DNA of 11,045 nucleotides. It comes from an uncultured Burkholderiaceae bacterium (GTDB lineage: Bacteria > Pseudomonadota > Gammaproteobacteria > Burkholderiales > Burkholderiaceae_C). The stretch is taken from the NCBI GenBank assembly GCA_938022295.1, contig CALIDR010000130.1, positions 1-11,045 of the forward strand. The letters are read 5' to 3'. The translations under genes were made by a program, and so were the position numbers. The notes under the pieces are model-generated. The model was not told the DNA's origin. It did no database searches and saw only the letters and a program-made list of their open reading frames with translations. This document shows positions 1-6,863 of the stretch, in pieces (the first letter of the stretch is position 1; every line of letters starts with the position of its first letter).

Positions 1-132
1 GTCAAGAAGTGCCAGGGCGACGCGACGGCGCTGCTGACCGCCGGCTGCGAGTCGATGGCCGCCGAGCGCAAGCTCGCCGGCGCGGCGAAGGCGAGCTTCG
101 TCAAGAAGTGCATCACTGACGCCGGCGGCTAG
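1..132 (+). CDS. PsiF-like small secreted protein, C-terminal fragment (5' end outside window)
   Basis: Frame 1 is open from the first base and ends at TAG 130-132, giving the last 43 residues. Seen: a Cys pair with the pattern C...AAERKLAGAAKASFVKKC...DA, which fits the PsiF repeat family (short periplasmic proteins named for phosphate-starvation induction in E. coli, biochemical role unknown). The fragment opens with VKKCQGDA and ends with VKKCITDA. The 12 bases at 1-12 recur exactly at 100-111, so the protein probably carries two tandem PsiF-type units and the window cuts in at the end of the first. The start, signal peptide and promoter lie outside. The family assignment is from motif memory and is fairly secure; the function is not. 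Confidence 0.72.
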   Translation, partial: VKKCQGDATALLTAGCESMAAERKLAGAAKASFVKKCITDAGG

Positions 133-170
133 GCCGCGCCCCGTCTGTCCAAAGCCTTTCCCCGCCCCCG

Positions 171-200
171 GACGCCGCCCCCCCGATTCGCGGGGGCGTC
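171..200 (+). terminator. GC-rich hairpin after the PsiF-like gene, possible terminator
   Basis: GACGCC (171-176) and a C run can pair with GGGGGCGTC (192-200). One pairing has a bulged G at 177; an alternative is a perfect 6-bp stem, 180-185 with 191-196, and an ATTCG loop. It lies 38 bp after the TAG and before the next gene, which suits a terminator. There is no T run after it (GTCACCGCGG follows), so it is at best a weak intrinsic terminator. Confidence 0.35.
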
Positions 201-255
201 GTCACCGCGGCCATTGTGTCCCCCGTCGATCGCCGATTTGCTGGGTTTGAACAAC

Positions 256-262
256 AAGGAGG
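256..262 (+). promoter_or_regulatory. Strong Shine-Dalgarno site that fixes the PEP-CTERM gene start
   Basis: AAGGAGG, a full anti-16S complement, ends 7 bases before the ATG at 270. It decides against the in-frame GTG at 216, which would add 18 residues with no signal-peptide character. Confidence 0.85.
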
Positions 263-269
263 GTGGGTC

Positions 270-1181
270 ATGGCGGAGTCGAACATCGGGCGCGGCCTGT
301 GTGCCGCCGTCACTGCGGCGCTGTCGTTGGCAGCCCTGCCGGCCGGGGCGTACACCAACTTCAAGCTCGACGAGCTGCGCGTGCAGTGGAGCAACGGCGC
401 CGTCGACATCGGCTACGTCGACCCGTTCGACAACGGTGAGCCGCTCGTCGGCGGCACCTACACCAGCGCTGGCGTGCCGACGGCCTCGGTCGGGCAATAC
501 TTCGTCGCCACGCGCACCGGCGCACCGATCAAGGCGGGCTCGGAGTCGGGCGGCAAGCTGCGCTTCGACTGGGACGACATGCCCGACTCGACGTTCGGCG
601 GCGTGGTCGTCGGCCGCTCTCTCAACTACTTCCTGCAGACGTCGACACAGTACACGCCCGGAGCCAACGTCGAGAACCGCGGGCTGTGGAAGGGCAACGA
701 CTTCGCCGTCGAGGCGGTCTGGGACCTCAAGGTGCCGCTGGCAGGGGATGCCGCCCGCCTGCGCCTGTGGGACGCGTTCGGCAGCCATCCGAGCAACGAC
801 CTGCTGGACCTGAACCTGCTGTCGATCGGCGGCGACCTGCACGTGCGCAGCCGCCGCGTGTTCGTCCAGCCGGGGCAGACCGACGAACTGGTACTGGTCA
901 ACGTCTCGTCGCTGATCAACGGCGCCAACCAGGTCGGCCTGACGTTCCGCCACGCGGCGGGCGACGACTTCGTCACCGCCGGCATCGCGTTCTACCTGGA
1001 CGGCGCCCCCCGTGGCGCCTACGACATCGGGCCGCTCACCCTGTACAACGGCGAGGAGTGGACCCGCGTCTCGTTCGGCACGTTCGCCGGCACGGCGCCG
1101 ATCCCCGAGCCGGCGAGCGTCGCGCTGATGCTGGCGGGGCTGTCGGTCGTCGGCGCCGTCGCTCGCCGGCGGCAGCGCTGA
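270..1181 (+). CDS. PEP-CTERM sorting-domain exported protein
   Basis: 303 residues. Residues 1-27 look like a Sec signal peptide: a hydrophobic core at about 9-23, and AGA at 25-27 as the likely cleavage site before YTNF. The C-terminus is a textbook PEP-CTERM domain: IPEP at 278-281, a hydrophobic helix (about 283-298) and a basic end, ARRRQR. In this family the tail is recognised by an exosortase (EpsH-type) in the inner membrane, which cleaves and releases the protein to the surface, often into exopolysaccharide or biofilm matrix. The middle (about 28-277) is rich in Gly, Asp, Val and aromatic residues and looks all-beta; I recognise no enzyme motif. The only Cys (C11) is in the signal peptide. 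No exosortase or polysaccharide gene is in view. The convergent gene starts 24 bp beyond the stop with no clear terminator. The sorting call is secure; function is unknown. Confidence 0.92.
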   Translation: MAESNIGRGLCAAVTAALSLAALPAGAYTNFKLDELRVQWSNGAVDIGYVDPFDNGEPLVGGTYTSAGVPTASVGQYFVATRTGAPIKAGSESGGKLRFDWDDMPDSTFGGVVVGRSLNYFLQTSTQYTPGANVENRGLWKGNDFAVEAVWDLKVPLAGDAARLRLWDAFGSHPSNDLLDLNLLSIGGDLHVRSRRVFVQPGQTDELVLVNVSSLINGANQVGLTFRHAAGDDFVTAGIAFYLDGAPRGAYDIGPLTLYNGEEWTRVSFGTFAGTAPIPEPASVALMLAGLSVVGAVARRRQR

Positions 1182-1205
1182 GGGTCCCGCCGCACAGTCG
1201 GGGCA

Positions 1206-2111
1206 TCAGCTCGACCAGTACGCCGGATCGCCGTAGGTCTGCTTCAGGAAGTCGATCCACAGCCGCACGCGCAGCGGCAGGTGCTTGCGCTGCGGGAACA
1301 CGGCGTAGATGCCGTTGGGCGGCGCGGCGTAGGCGTCGAGCACGCTGATGAGCTGGCCGGTGGCGATCTCGCGCTCGACTTCCCACGTGCTGCGCCACGC
1401 GATGCCCAGGCCCATCAGGCACCAGTCGTGCAGCACCTGGCCGTCGCTGCAGTCCAGCCGCCCGCTCGGGCGCAGGTGGGTGACCTGGCCATCGACCGTG
1501 AACGCCCAGCCGCGCGTCTGGCTGGCATCCGACGACAGCGTCAGGCACTCGTGCTTCATCAGGTCCGAAGGCGTCTGCGGCACGCCGGCGCGCTGCAGGT
1601 ACTCGGGGGTGGCCACGCACAGCCGCCGGTTGTCGGCCAGGCGCAGGCTGACGAGGCTCGAGTCGGGCAGGTCGCCGACGCGCACCGCGCAGTCGACGCC
1701 TTCGTTGACGATGTCGACGACGCGGTCGCTCAGGTTCAGCGACAGGCTGACCTCGGGGTGGCGGGCGAGGAACCGCGGCACCAGCGGCGCGACGTGGCGG
1801 CGGCCGAAGCCCGCCGGCGCGGTGACGCGCAGGTGGCCGCTCGCCTTGACGCCGCCGGCGCTCACGCTCGCCTCGGCGTTGGCCAGGTCGGCCAGCACGC
1901 GCTGGCAGTCCTCGAGGAATGCGCTGCCCTCGTGGGTCAGTGTGATGCGCCGCGTCGTGCGCACGAGCAGCTTGACGCCCAGCCTCGCCTCGAGGGCGTC
2001 GATGCGCCGCCCGATCACCGCCGGGGCGACGCCCTCGGCGTGGGCGGCGGCCGTCAGGCTGCCCTTGGTCGCGACGCCCACGAACGACTCGATCTGCTTG
2101 AGCCGGTCCAT
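1206..2111 (-). CDS. LysR-family transcriptional regulator (CrgA/YafC-like)
   Basis: 301 residues, the usual LysR length. The N-terminal winged helix-turn-helix (about 1-60) starts MDRLKQIESFVGVATKGSLT and runs through an ALEARLGVKLLVRTTR segment, the family signature. The substrate-binding half starts near 90 with GHLRVTAPAGFGR, typical of the large subgroup that includes CrgA and YafC. The start is set at the ATG at 2111, because the 20 residues upstream in frame do not belong to the fold and would run back over the end of the patatin gene. The gene is co-directional with and 31 bp downstream of the patatin gene, so both may share a transcript. LysR proteins usually act on a neighbouring or divergent gene, but no short divergent partner with its own promoter is seen here. 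Ligand and targets cannot be read from the sequence. Confidence 0.95.
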   Translation of the reverse strand: MDRLKQIESFVGVATKGSLTAAAHAEGVAPAVIGRRIDALEARLGVKLLVRTTRRITLTHEGSAFLEDCQRVLADLANAEASVSAGGVKASGHLRVTAPAGFGRRHVAPLVPRFLARHPEVSLSLNLSDRVVDIVNEGVDCAVRVGDLPDSSLVSLRLADNRRLCVATPEYLQRAGVPQTPSDLMKHECLTLSSDASQTRGWAFTVDGQVTHLRPSGRLDCSDGQVLHDWCLMGLGIAWRSTWEVEREIATGQLISVLDAYAAPPNGIYAVFPQRKHLPLRVRLWIDFLKQTYGDPAYWSS

Positions 2112-2142
2112 CGGCCGAGAATACGCCTGCGCAGGTTTCGGA

Positions 2143-4059
2143 TCAAGGCGCCATTTCGGCCGATAGCGCAAGTGCAGGTGAAGAATCGGGCATCACCGGC
2201 GGCTGCGCCCGCGCGACGTAGAGCCACGCCCGCACCTCGGGGCCGGCGGCGTCGAGCTGTTCGATCGCGTGCCGGTAGCCCTGGGCAGCGATGCGGTCGA
2301 AGCGGTGCCAGTCGAGCAGGCCCACGCGCTCGAGCGGCGGGTGCAGGCACAGGTCCGCCAGGCGCTGCGCGTCGCGCTGGCGCGACGTGCTGTACAGGAT
2401 CGTGACCCGCCGCAGGTAGGTCGCGAGCCACGGCACCTGCAGTCGCCGGCGCCGCCGCGGGCGCAGGCGGTCGCGCAGCAGCGCCCAGCGCCCGGGCAGC
2501 TCGTCGCCGTCGACGCGGCTCGCCTCGACGTGGTCGAGGTCGACGCCGATCACGCGGCCCACGCCGCGCATGCCGCGCATCACGTCGACCGGGAAGTTGT
2601 TGAACGTGCCGCCGTCGCACAGCAGTTCGCCGCCGCGCGCCACCGGCGGCAGCGCACCGGGGATCGAGATCGACGCCAGCAGCGCGCGCACGAGGTCGCC
2701 GTGGCGGATCACCTCCTCGCGCGCGTGGGTGAAGTTGGTCGCCACGCTGTAGTGGTTCTTCCACAGGTCCTCGACGTCGGCGCCGTACCCGACGAGCCCC
2801 TCGACGGCGTCGCGCAGCGTGGCGCGCAGCCGCTCGCCCTTGGCCAGCGCCAGCAGCGGCAGCCAGCTGCGGTCGCCGGTGGGGTCGGTGGCGAAGGCGC
2901 GGCGCGCGTTGGCCTCGACGACGTCGTACGGCTGGTCGGAGGCGACATAGGTCGCCATCACGGCGCCGATGCTGGTGCCGCCGACGCAGTCGATCTCGAC
3001 GCCGCGCTCGCGCAGCGCGCGCCACACCCCGAGGTGCGCGAAGCCGCGCGCGCCGCCGCCGGCGAGCACGAGGCCGACCGCGGTGCGGCTTTGCAGGCGT
3101 GCCAGGCGCGCCATGTCGCGCGCGAGGTCGGGCCGCACGTGCACGTGGTCGGCCACCGGGCGGCGCGCGAGCCAGGCGCGGGTGCCGCGCGGCGAGCGCC
3201 GCGCCGCCGGGTGCAGCAGCACGAGGACCTCGGCCGCGCGTGCGAACGGCGGCCGGGCCATCAGGCACGCCGTCTCGGTCGGGTGCAGCGCCGGGTCGCG
3301 CGTCGCGTCGGCGAGCAGCAGCGTCTCGTCGGCGTGGCGGCTGCAGCGCTGCGTCCACGGCGTCGGCGCGGCGTCGCCGACGAGCAGCACGAAGTCGTGC
3401 GCCGCCTCGATCGCGTCGAGCTGCAGCGCGATGCGGCGGTTGGCCTCGGCGTCGGCAGCGTCGCTGCGCGCGATGCCGGCGCGGCCGAGGTCGTGGTCGA
3501 TCCGTGCCGCGCCGACGACGGCGGCGCGCCCCATCGGCTGCAGCGCGGCAGCCAGGCGGTGCGCGAACTCGAGCGCGTCGACGCCGGCCGTGTTCGGCAG
3601 CAGCGCCATCGTCACCGGCCGCTCGGCGGCGCCGGCGGCGCCGGCGGCGACGGCGGGCCGCGCGAGCACGTGGCGCGCCAGCGCGAGCGCGAGCGCCGGG
3701 TGGCGGCCGACCAGGGCGTCGAAGTCGGCGCGGTCCAGCCGCGCGAGCACCGAGTCGCGCAGCGCGACGACGGTGGCCGAGCGCGGCGTGCCGGCGACCA
3801 GGCTGCGCTCGCCGACGAGCGCGCCGCGCGCGGCATCGCCGACGCGGCGCGGCGTGCCGTCGGCGCCGGCGGCGTAGGCGCGCAGCCGGCCGCTGACGAC
3901 GAGGTACATCGCGTCGCCGGCGTCGCCCTCGTGGATCAGCGTCTGGCCGCCGACGACTTCGACGATGCGCAGCCGCGCGAGCAGCGCGTCGACGAGCGGG
4001 CCCTCGGCCGGGCCGAGCAGCGCTTCGAGATGGCGGCGCAGCAGTGCGGTGGGGGGCAT
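2143..4059 (-). CDS. NTE-type patatin-like phospholipase with cyclic-nucleotide-binding domain
   Basis: 638 residues from the ATG at 4059. Residues about 14-118 form a cNMP-binding (CAP-like) domain; the GERSLVAGTPRSATVVA segment at 83-99 resembles the phosphate-binding cassette. Residues about 150-310 form a linking region, partly Rossmann-like, seen in NTE relatives. The patatin domain follows: oxyanion-hole GGGARG at 334-339, nucleophile elbow GTSIG with Ser363, and catalytic Asp482 in DGG. The Ser-Asp dyad is complete, so an active lipid acyl hydrolase (phospholipase or lysophospholipase) is expected, perhaps gated by a nucleotide. A basic run near 531-539 (RLRPRRRRR) could touch acidic membrane lipid. 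No signal peptide or clear membrane helix is seen. A longer start at 4161 is open, but its Arg/Ala-rich extension looks non-coding. No strong Shine-Dalgarno precedes 4059, so the start is less certain than the family. The divergent neighbour is glcB. Confidence 0.93.
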   Translation of the reverse strand: MPPTALLRRHLEALLGPAEGPLVDALLARLRIVEVVGGQTLIHEGDAGDAMYLVVSGRLRAYAAGADGTPRRVGDAARGALVGERSLVAGTPRSATVVALRDSVLARLDRADFDALVGRHPALALALARHVLARPAVAAGAAGAAERPVTMALLPNTAGVDALEFAHRLAAALQPMGRAAVVGAARIDHDLGRAGIARSDAADAEANRRIALQLDAIEAAHDFVLLVGDAAPTPWTQRCSRHADETLLLADATRDPALHPTETACLMARPPFARAAEVLVLLHPAARRSPRGTRAWLARRPVADHVHVRPDLARDMARLARLQSRTAVGLVLAGGGARGFAHLGVWRALRERGVEIDCVGGTSIGAVMATYVASDQPYDVVEANARRAFATDPTGDRSWLPLLALAKGERLRATLRDAVEGLVGYGADVEDLWKNHYSVATNFTHAREEVIRHGDLVRALLASISIPGALPPVARGGELLCDGGTFNNFPVDVMRGMRGVGRVIGVDLDHVEASRVDGDELPGRWALLRDRLRPRRRRRLQVPWLATYLRRVTILYSTSRQRDAQRLADLCLHPPLERVGLLDWHRFDRIAAQGYRHAIEQLDAAGPEVRAWLYVARAQPPVMPDSSPALALSAEMAP

Positions 4060-4226
4060 CGTGGCGGCGTGCGCGGGCGGCCGCACGAAAGCGCACGGCC
4101 TTGCCGGGTTGTCGGCATCGGCGCGCCCGGCTTCAGCGCGCCGGCGCCGGCAGGCGTGCATTGAGCCGCCTGGCGCAAAGATGCCCGCCCGCCGCCGCCG
4201 GCAATGGAGCCCGGCTTTCGGCGTAA

Positions 4227-4242
4227 AGTCTTATACAAGACT
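4227..4242. promoter_or_regulatory. Perfect palindrome upstream of glcB, candidate operator
   Basis: AGTCTT-ATAC-AAGACT: two perfect 6-bp arms around a 4-base centre, an AT-rich island in very GC-rich DNA. It sits 116 bp before the glcB ATG and about 167 bp before the divergent patatin ATG. Size and symmetry suit a dimeric repressor such as a GntR-type protein; that family is a guess. TTATAC inside it resembles a -10 box, so a bound protein could block RNA polymerase. I see no convincing -35 at the right distance. The rest of 4060-4357 shows only GC-rich sequence with no gene. Confidence 0.5.
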
Positions 4243-4345
4243 GACCTGCCCCACGCCCGGTGCCGGCCCCCCGCGCCGGGCGAGGCCGCGGCGCACCGCC
4301 GCTCGAGCCGCCGCGTCACCGTTCCGACCTCCCTTCCCGCCCCTC

Positions 4346-4350
4346 GAGGA
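4346..4350 (+). promoter_or_regulatory. Ribosome binding site of glcB
   Basis: GAGGA, 7 bases before the ATG at 4358, supports that start over the much longer open frame reaching back to 3965. Confidence 0.75.
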
Positions 4351-4357
4351 GCCCCCG

Positions 4358-6580
4358 ATGGCCGACCGCATCCCCCGTCACCGCCTGCAAGTGGCCGCCG
4401 AGCTGGCGCGCTTCGTCGACGACGAAGTGCTGCCCGGCACCGGCGTCGACCCGGCCGCGTTCTGGCGCGGCTTCGACGCGCTGGCGCACGACCTGGCGCC
4501 GAAGAACCGCGCGCTGCTCGCCGAGCGCGACCGCCTGCAACTCGAGCTCGACGCCTGGCACAAGGCCAACCCGGGGGCGATCGGCGACATGCCGGCCTAC
4601 CGCGCGTTCCTGAAGCGCATCGGCTACCTCGTCGAGGCACCCGGCGCGGTGCAGTGCGAAACCACCCACGTCGACGACGAGGTCGCGAAGCTGGCCGGCC
4701 CGCAGCTGGTGGTGCCGATCCTCAACGCCCGCTACGCGCTCAACGCCGCGAACGCGCGCTGGGGGTCGCTCTACGACGCGCTGTACGGCACCGACGTGAT
4801 CCCCGAGACGGGCGGCGCCGAGAAGGGCGGCCGCTACAACCCGGTGCGCGGCCAGAAGGTGATCGACTACGCGCGCGGCGTGCTCGACCAGGCCGCGCCG
4901 CTGGCCGCGGGCTCGCACCGCGACGCCGTCGCGTACCGGGTCGACATCGGCGCCGGCGGCGCCCGGCTCGCCGTGACGCTCGCGGACGGCACGGTCACCG
5001 CGCCCGCCGACCCGGCGGCGTTCGTCGGCTACCAGGGCGACGCCGCGGCGCCGTCGTCGGTGCTGCTGCGCCACCACGGCCTGCACCTGGACGTGCGCAT
5101 CGACCGCGGCCACCCGATCGGCAAGACCGACCCGGCCGGCATCGCCGACGTCGTCGTCGAGGCGGCCGTCTCGACGATCCTCGACCTCGAGGACTCGGTG
5201 GCCGCCGTCGACGCCGAGGACAAGGTGCTCGGCTACCGCAACTGGCTCGGCATCCTGCGCGGCACGCTGACCGAGGAAGTCACCAAGGGCGGCAAGACGT
5301 TCACGCGCCGCCTCGAGCCCGACCGCGTCTACACCGGCACCGACGGCAAGCCGCTCACGCTGCACGGCCGCTCGCTGCTGTTCGTGCGCAACGTCGGCCA
5401 CCTGATGACGAACCCGGCGATCCTGCTCGGCGACGGCAGCGAGATCCCGGAAGGCATCCTCGATGCCGTCGTGACGACGGCGATCGCGCTGCACGACCTC
5501 AAGCGCCTGGGCACGCCCGGCCTGCACAACACGCGCACCGGCAGCGTGTACATCGTCAAGCCGAAGATGCACGGGCCGGCCGAGGTGGCGTTCGCCGCCG
5601 AGCTGTTCGGGCGCGTCGAGACGCTGCTGGGGCTCGCGGAGAACACCGTCAAGCTCGGCATCATGGACGAGGAGCGGCGCACCAGCGTGAACCTGCGCGC
5701 CTGCATCGGCGCGGCGCGCCACCGCGTCGCGTTCATCAACACCGGCTTCCTCGACCGCACCGGCGACGAGATCCACACCGCGATGCACGCCGGGCCGATG
5801 GTGCGCAAGCCGCGCATGAAGATGGCCAACTGGCTGCGCGCCTACGAGTTCAACAACGTGCAGATCGGCCTGGCCTGCGGGCTGCGCGGCCGCGCGCAGA
5901 TCGGCAAGGGCATGTGGGCGATGCCCGACCTGATGGCCGACATGATGAAGGAGAAGATCGCGCACCCGCAGTCCGGCGCCAACACCGCCTGGGTGCCGAG
6001 CCCGACCGCGGCGACGCTGCACGCGCTGCACTACCACCAGGTCGACGTGGCCTCGCTGCAGGAGAGCATGGAGGCCTTCGCGCGCGGCCCCAAGGCGCCG
6101 ATGGTCGAGGAGAAGCTGCTCGACGCCATCCTGCAGGTGCCGGTGGCGCTGATCCCGTTCTGGACACCGGCCGAGGTGCAGCAGGAGCTGGACAACAACG
6201 TGCAGGGCATCCTCGGCTACGTCGTGCGCTGGGTCGACCAGGGCGTGGGCTGCTCGAAGGTGCCCGACATCCACAACGTCGGCCTGATGGAGGACCGCGC
6301 GACGCTGCGCATCAGCAGCCAGCACATCGCCAACTGGCTGCTGCACGGCATCGTGACGCCGGAGCAGGTGCACGCGACGTTCCGCCGCATGGCCGCCGTC
6401 GTCGACCAGCAGAACGCCGGCGACCCGCTGTACCGCCCGATGGCCGGCCACTGGGACGACAGCTTCGCCTACCGCGCCGCGCTCGACCTCGTCTTCAAGG
6501 GCCAGGAGCAGCCCAACGGCTACACCGAGCCGCTGCTGCACGCCTGGCGGCTGAAGGTCAAGGCCGCCGCGCGCGGCTGA
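4358..6580 (+). CDS. glcB: Malate synthase G
   Basis: 740 residues, close to the 723 of E. coli GlcB. The enzyme condenses glyoxylate with acetyl-CoA to give malate and CoA in the cytoplasm, the second step of the glyoxylate bypass and the outlet for glycolate/glyoxylate. Isoform G is recognised from LEDSVAAVDAEDKV (277-290), the FVRNVGHLMTNP block, MDEERRTSVNLR, INTGFLDRTGDE and GCSKVPDIHNVGLMEDR. Matching spacing to E. coli GlcB gives Arg344 (Arg338), Mg ligands Glu438 and Asp466 (Glu427, Asp455; both 28 apart), Cys632 (the oxidation-prone Cys617) and catalytic base Asp646 (Asp631; both 14 apart). All are intact, so the protein should be active. The start is set by MADRIPRHRLQ and its ribosome site. 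No isocitrate lyase or glycolate oxidase gene is adjacent. A small membrane-protein gene follows after 12 bp. The palindrome at 4227-4242 is a possible control site. Confidence 0.98.
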   Translation: MADRIPRHRLQVAAELARFVDDEVLPGTGVDPAAFWRGFDALAHDLAPKNRALLAERDRLQLELDAWHKANPGAIGDMPAYRAFLKRIGYLVEAPGAVQCETTHVDDEVAKLAGPQLVVPILNARYALNAANARWGSLYDALYGTDVIPETGGAEKGGRYNPVRGQKVIDYARGVLDQAAPLAAGSHRDAVAYRVDIGAGGARLAVTLADGTVTAPADPAAFVGYQGDAAAPSSVLLRHHGLHLDVRIDRGHPIGKTDPAGIADVVVEAAVSTILDLEDSVAAVDAEDKVLGYRNWLGILRGTLTEEVTKGGKTFTRRLEPDRVYTGTDGKPLTLHGRSLLFVRNVGHLMTNPAILLGDGSEIPEGILDAVVTTAIALHDLKRLGTPGLHNTRTGSVYIVKPKMHGPAEVAFAAELFGRVETLLGLAENTVKLGIMDEERRTSVNLRACIGAARHRVAFINTGFLDRTGDEIHTAMHAGPMVRKPRMKMANWLRAYEFNNVQIGLACGLRGRAQIGKGMWAMPDLMADMMKEKIAHPQSGANTAWVPSPTAATLHALHYHQVDVASLQESMEAFARGPKAPMVEEKLLDAILQVPVALIPFWTPAEVQQELDNNVQGILGYVVRWVDQGVGCSKVPDIHNVGLMEDRATLRISSQHIANWLLHGIVTPEQVHATFRRMAAVVDQQNAGDPLYRPMAGHWDDSFAYRAALDLVFKGQEQPNGYTEPLLHAWRLKVKAAARG

Positions 6581-6592
6581 GCGCGGCCTGCG

Positions 6593-6844
6593 GTGGCCGA
6601 GCCCGCCCGCGGCGCGCTCGAGGCGGTCGGCCGCTGGCTCGACCGCGTGCCGCTGCCGTGGCTGGTCGCCATCGCGGCGTGGCTCGCGGTGGCGCCGGTC
6701 TTCCCCGAGCCGCACCTGTGGGAGAAGCTGAAGATGCTCGCCGCCGGCACGCTGCGGCGGCCGATCGACGTCTTCGACCTCGTCTTCCACGCCGCGCCGC
6801 TCGCGCTGCTGGCGTGGCGGCTGTCCAGGCGCCGGCGCGGCTGA
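6593..6844 (+). CDS. Small conserved two-helix membrane protein
   Basis: 83 residues from a GTG 12 bp after the glcB stop, ending at TGA 6842-6844. Seen: a short N-terminal part, a first helix at about 20-37 (after LDRVPLPW), the motif FPEPHLWEKLKMLAAGTL at 37-54, RRPIDVFD, a second helix at about 60-76, and a very basic end, RLSRRRRG. I recall short proteobacterial proteins with the same PEPHLWEKL...GTL..P.D.FDL pattern, some carrying an RND-transporter label that an 83-residue protein cannot justify; this is memory, not a search. Reading with glcB is likely from spacing and strand. Function unknown. GTG is the only suitable start seen, and the Shine-Dalgarno is poor because it lies in the end of glcB. 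Confidence 0.75.
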   Translation: MAEPARGALEAVGRWLDRVPLPWLVAIAAWLAVAPVFPEPHLWEKLKMLAAGTLRRPIDVFDLVFHAAPLALLAWRLSRRRRG

Positions 6845-6863
6845 GCGCCGCGCGGCCAGCGGC

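Noticed and set aside
225..242. Possible sigma-54 promoter (TTGCT at 238-242) before the PEP-CTERM gene, as known for some exosortase substrates
   Set aside because: The matching TGGC element at the -24 position is missing.
2054..4096. Alternative long frames on both strands over the patatin gene (for example 2269-4164 +)
   Set aside because: They show no recognisable motif. The - strand frame at 2143-4059 has the complete cNMP and patatin signatures.
4120..4142. Inverted repeat GGCGCGC / GCGCGCC in the glcB-patatin gap
   Set aside because: Such 7-bp GC arms are expected by chance at this base composition. No T run or conserved feature supports a function.
4316..6790. An 824-codon open frame antisense to glcB
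   Set aside because: The product is biased (Arg, Val, His, Asp) with no family motif, while the opposite strand encodes intact malate synthase G. It arises from codon bias.
6847..6856. Palindrome GCCGCGCGGC between the convergent small membrane gene and the phosphodiesterase gene, as a bidirectional terminator
   Set aside because: It has no loop of workable size and no T/A runs on either side. It is probably base-composition noise.
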